From NCBI GenBank assembly GCA_002085285.1, contig NATK01000103.1:1-6089 (forward strand): DNA of 6,089 nt, written 5' to 3'. Shown one piece after another: positions 5,990 to 6,089 of the stretch (its first letter is position 1; every line of letters starts with the position of its first letter). Origin of the DNA: Candidatus Latescibacteria bacterium 4484_7 (lineage in GTDB: Bacteria > Krumholzibacteriota > Krumholzibacteriia > Krumholzibacteriales > Krumholzibacteriaceae). Below the pieces are notes generated by a model. It did not search any database and was not told the DNA's origin. It saw nothing but the letters and a program-made list of their open reading frames with translations. The position numbers were made by a program, and so were the translations under genes.

Positions 5990-6073
5990 ATTGTATTTTC
6001 AACGGTCAACTATTAACCGCTGTTGATTAGTCAAAATCGGTCAAAATCTAATACAGGTCAAAATAAAAATCAA
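5990..6073 (-). promoter_or_regulatory. Probable rnf operon promoter region (weak candidates)
   Basis: The 123 nt upstream of rnfA (5967-6089) hold no convincing ORF and are AT-richer than the genes, as expected for a promoter. Two sigma70-like candidates can be seen on the minus strand. One is TTGATT (6073-6068) and TAGATT (6050-6045) with a 17-nt spacer. The other is a good -10 TACAAT (5995-5990) with no clear -35, which would give a leader of about 17 nt. Neither is strong, and the organism's own promoter consensus is unknown. Confidence 0.3.
6004..6064. repeat. Short direct repeats (G)GTCAAAAT upstream of rnfA
   Basis: GGTCAAAAT occurs at 6056-6064 and 6039-6047 and as AGTCAAAAT at 6029-6037, with start-to-start distances of 17 and 10 bp. 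A partial copy, GGTCAAC, lies at 6004-6010. In the operon direction they read ATTTTGAC(C). Repeated short words at near-helical spacing in front of a first gene may be regulator half-sites; the protein that would bind is unknown. Chance repetition in AT-rich DNA cannot be excluded. Confidence 0.4.
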
Positions 6074-6089
6074 GCCAAATGTATTGCAG

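Noticed and set aside
6023..6034. TTGATTAGTCAA, resembling an FNR/CRP-family operator
   Set aside because: The half-sites are separated by 4 nt between TTGA and TCAA, whereas the FNR consensus needs 6, so the spacing is wrong.

Overview
The window holds one almost complete gene cluster for the Rnf complex, the membrane-bound ferredoxin:NAD+ oxidoreductase that couples electron transfer to H+ or Na+ transport. All six structural genes lie on the minus strand and read rnfA, rnfB, rnfC, rnfD, rnfG, rnfE from right to left. Meeting them tail to tail at the left edge is the 3' part of a plus-strand gene for ApbE, the FAD:protein FMN transferase that attaches the covalent flavins of RnfD and RnfG. 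The right edge (5967-6089) is an AT-richer non-coding leader upstream of rnfA with TCAAAAT-type direct repeats and weak promoter-like elements.

The DNA is moderately GC-rich by eye, with many ATA (Ile) and AGG/AGA (Arg) codons, unlike typical enteric bacteria. The order ABCDGE is that of proteobacterial rnf/rsx operons. RnfB, however, is the long cysteine-rich type known from Clostridia, Bacteroidetes and other anaerobes, not the short form of about 190 residues in enterics. This suggests an anaerobic or facultative bacterium outside the Gammaproteobacteria; the sequence alone does not fix a phylum.

Electron path as known for the family: reduced ferredoxin gives electrons to the Fe-S clusters of RnfB. 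They pass through the membrane 2Fe-2S site shared by RnfA and RnfE and through the covalent FMNs of RnfG and RnfD, and reach NAD+ at RnfC. The RnfA/RnfE cysteines, the RnfC nucleotide/FMN region and ferredoxin motifs, and the flavin-acceptor threonines of RnfD and RnfG are all present.

Points beyond a routine rnf operon: (1) a 24-codon ORF sits exactly between rnfB and rnfC, sharing TGATG overlaps with both and carrying its own strong Shine-Dalgarno sequence; (2) a terminator-like hairpin with a U-run overlaps the rnfA stop, inside the operon; (3) the third ferredoxin domain of RnfB has lost exactly the four cysteines of one cluster while keeping the four of the other; (4) both flavin-acceptor motifs lack the Asp normally found six residues before the Thr; (5) RnfE has a cytoplasmic tail with an HxCxxCxxH pattern. 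No mobile element, tRNA, rRNA or CRISPR array was seen.
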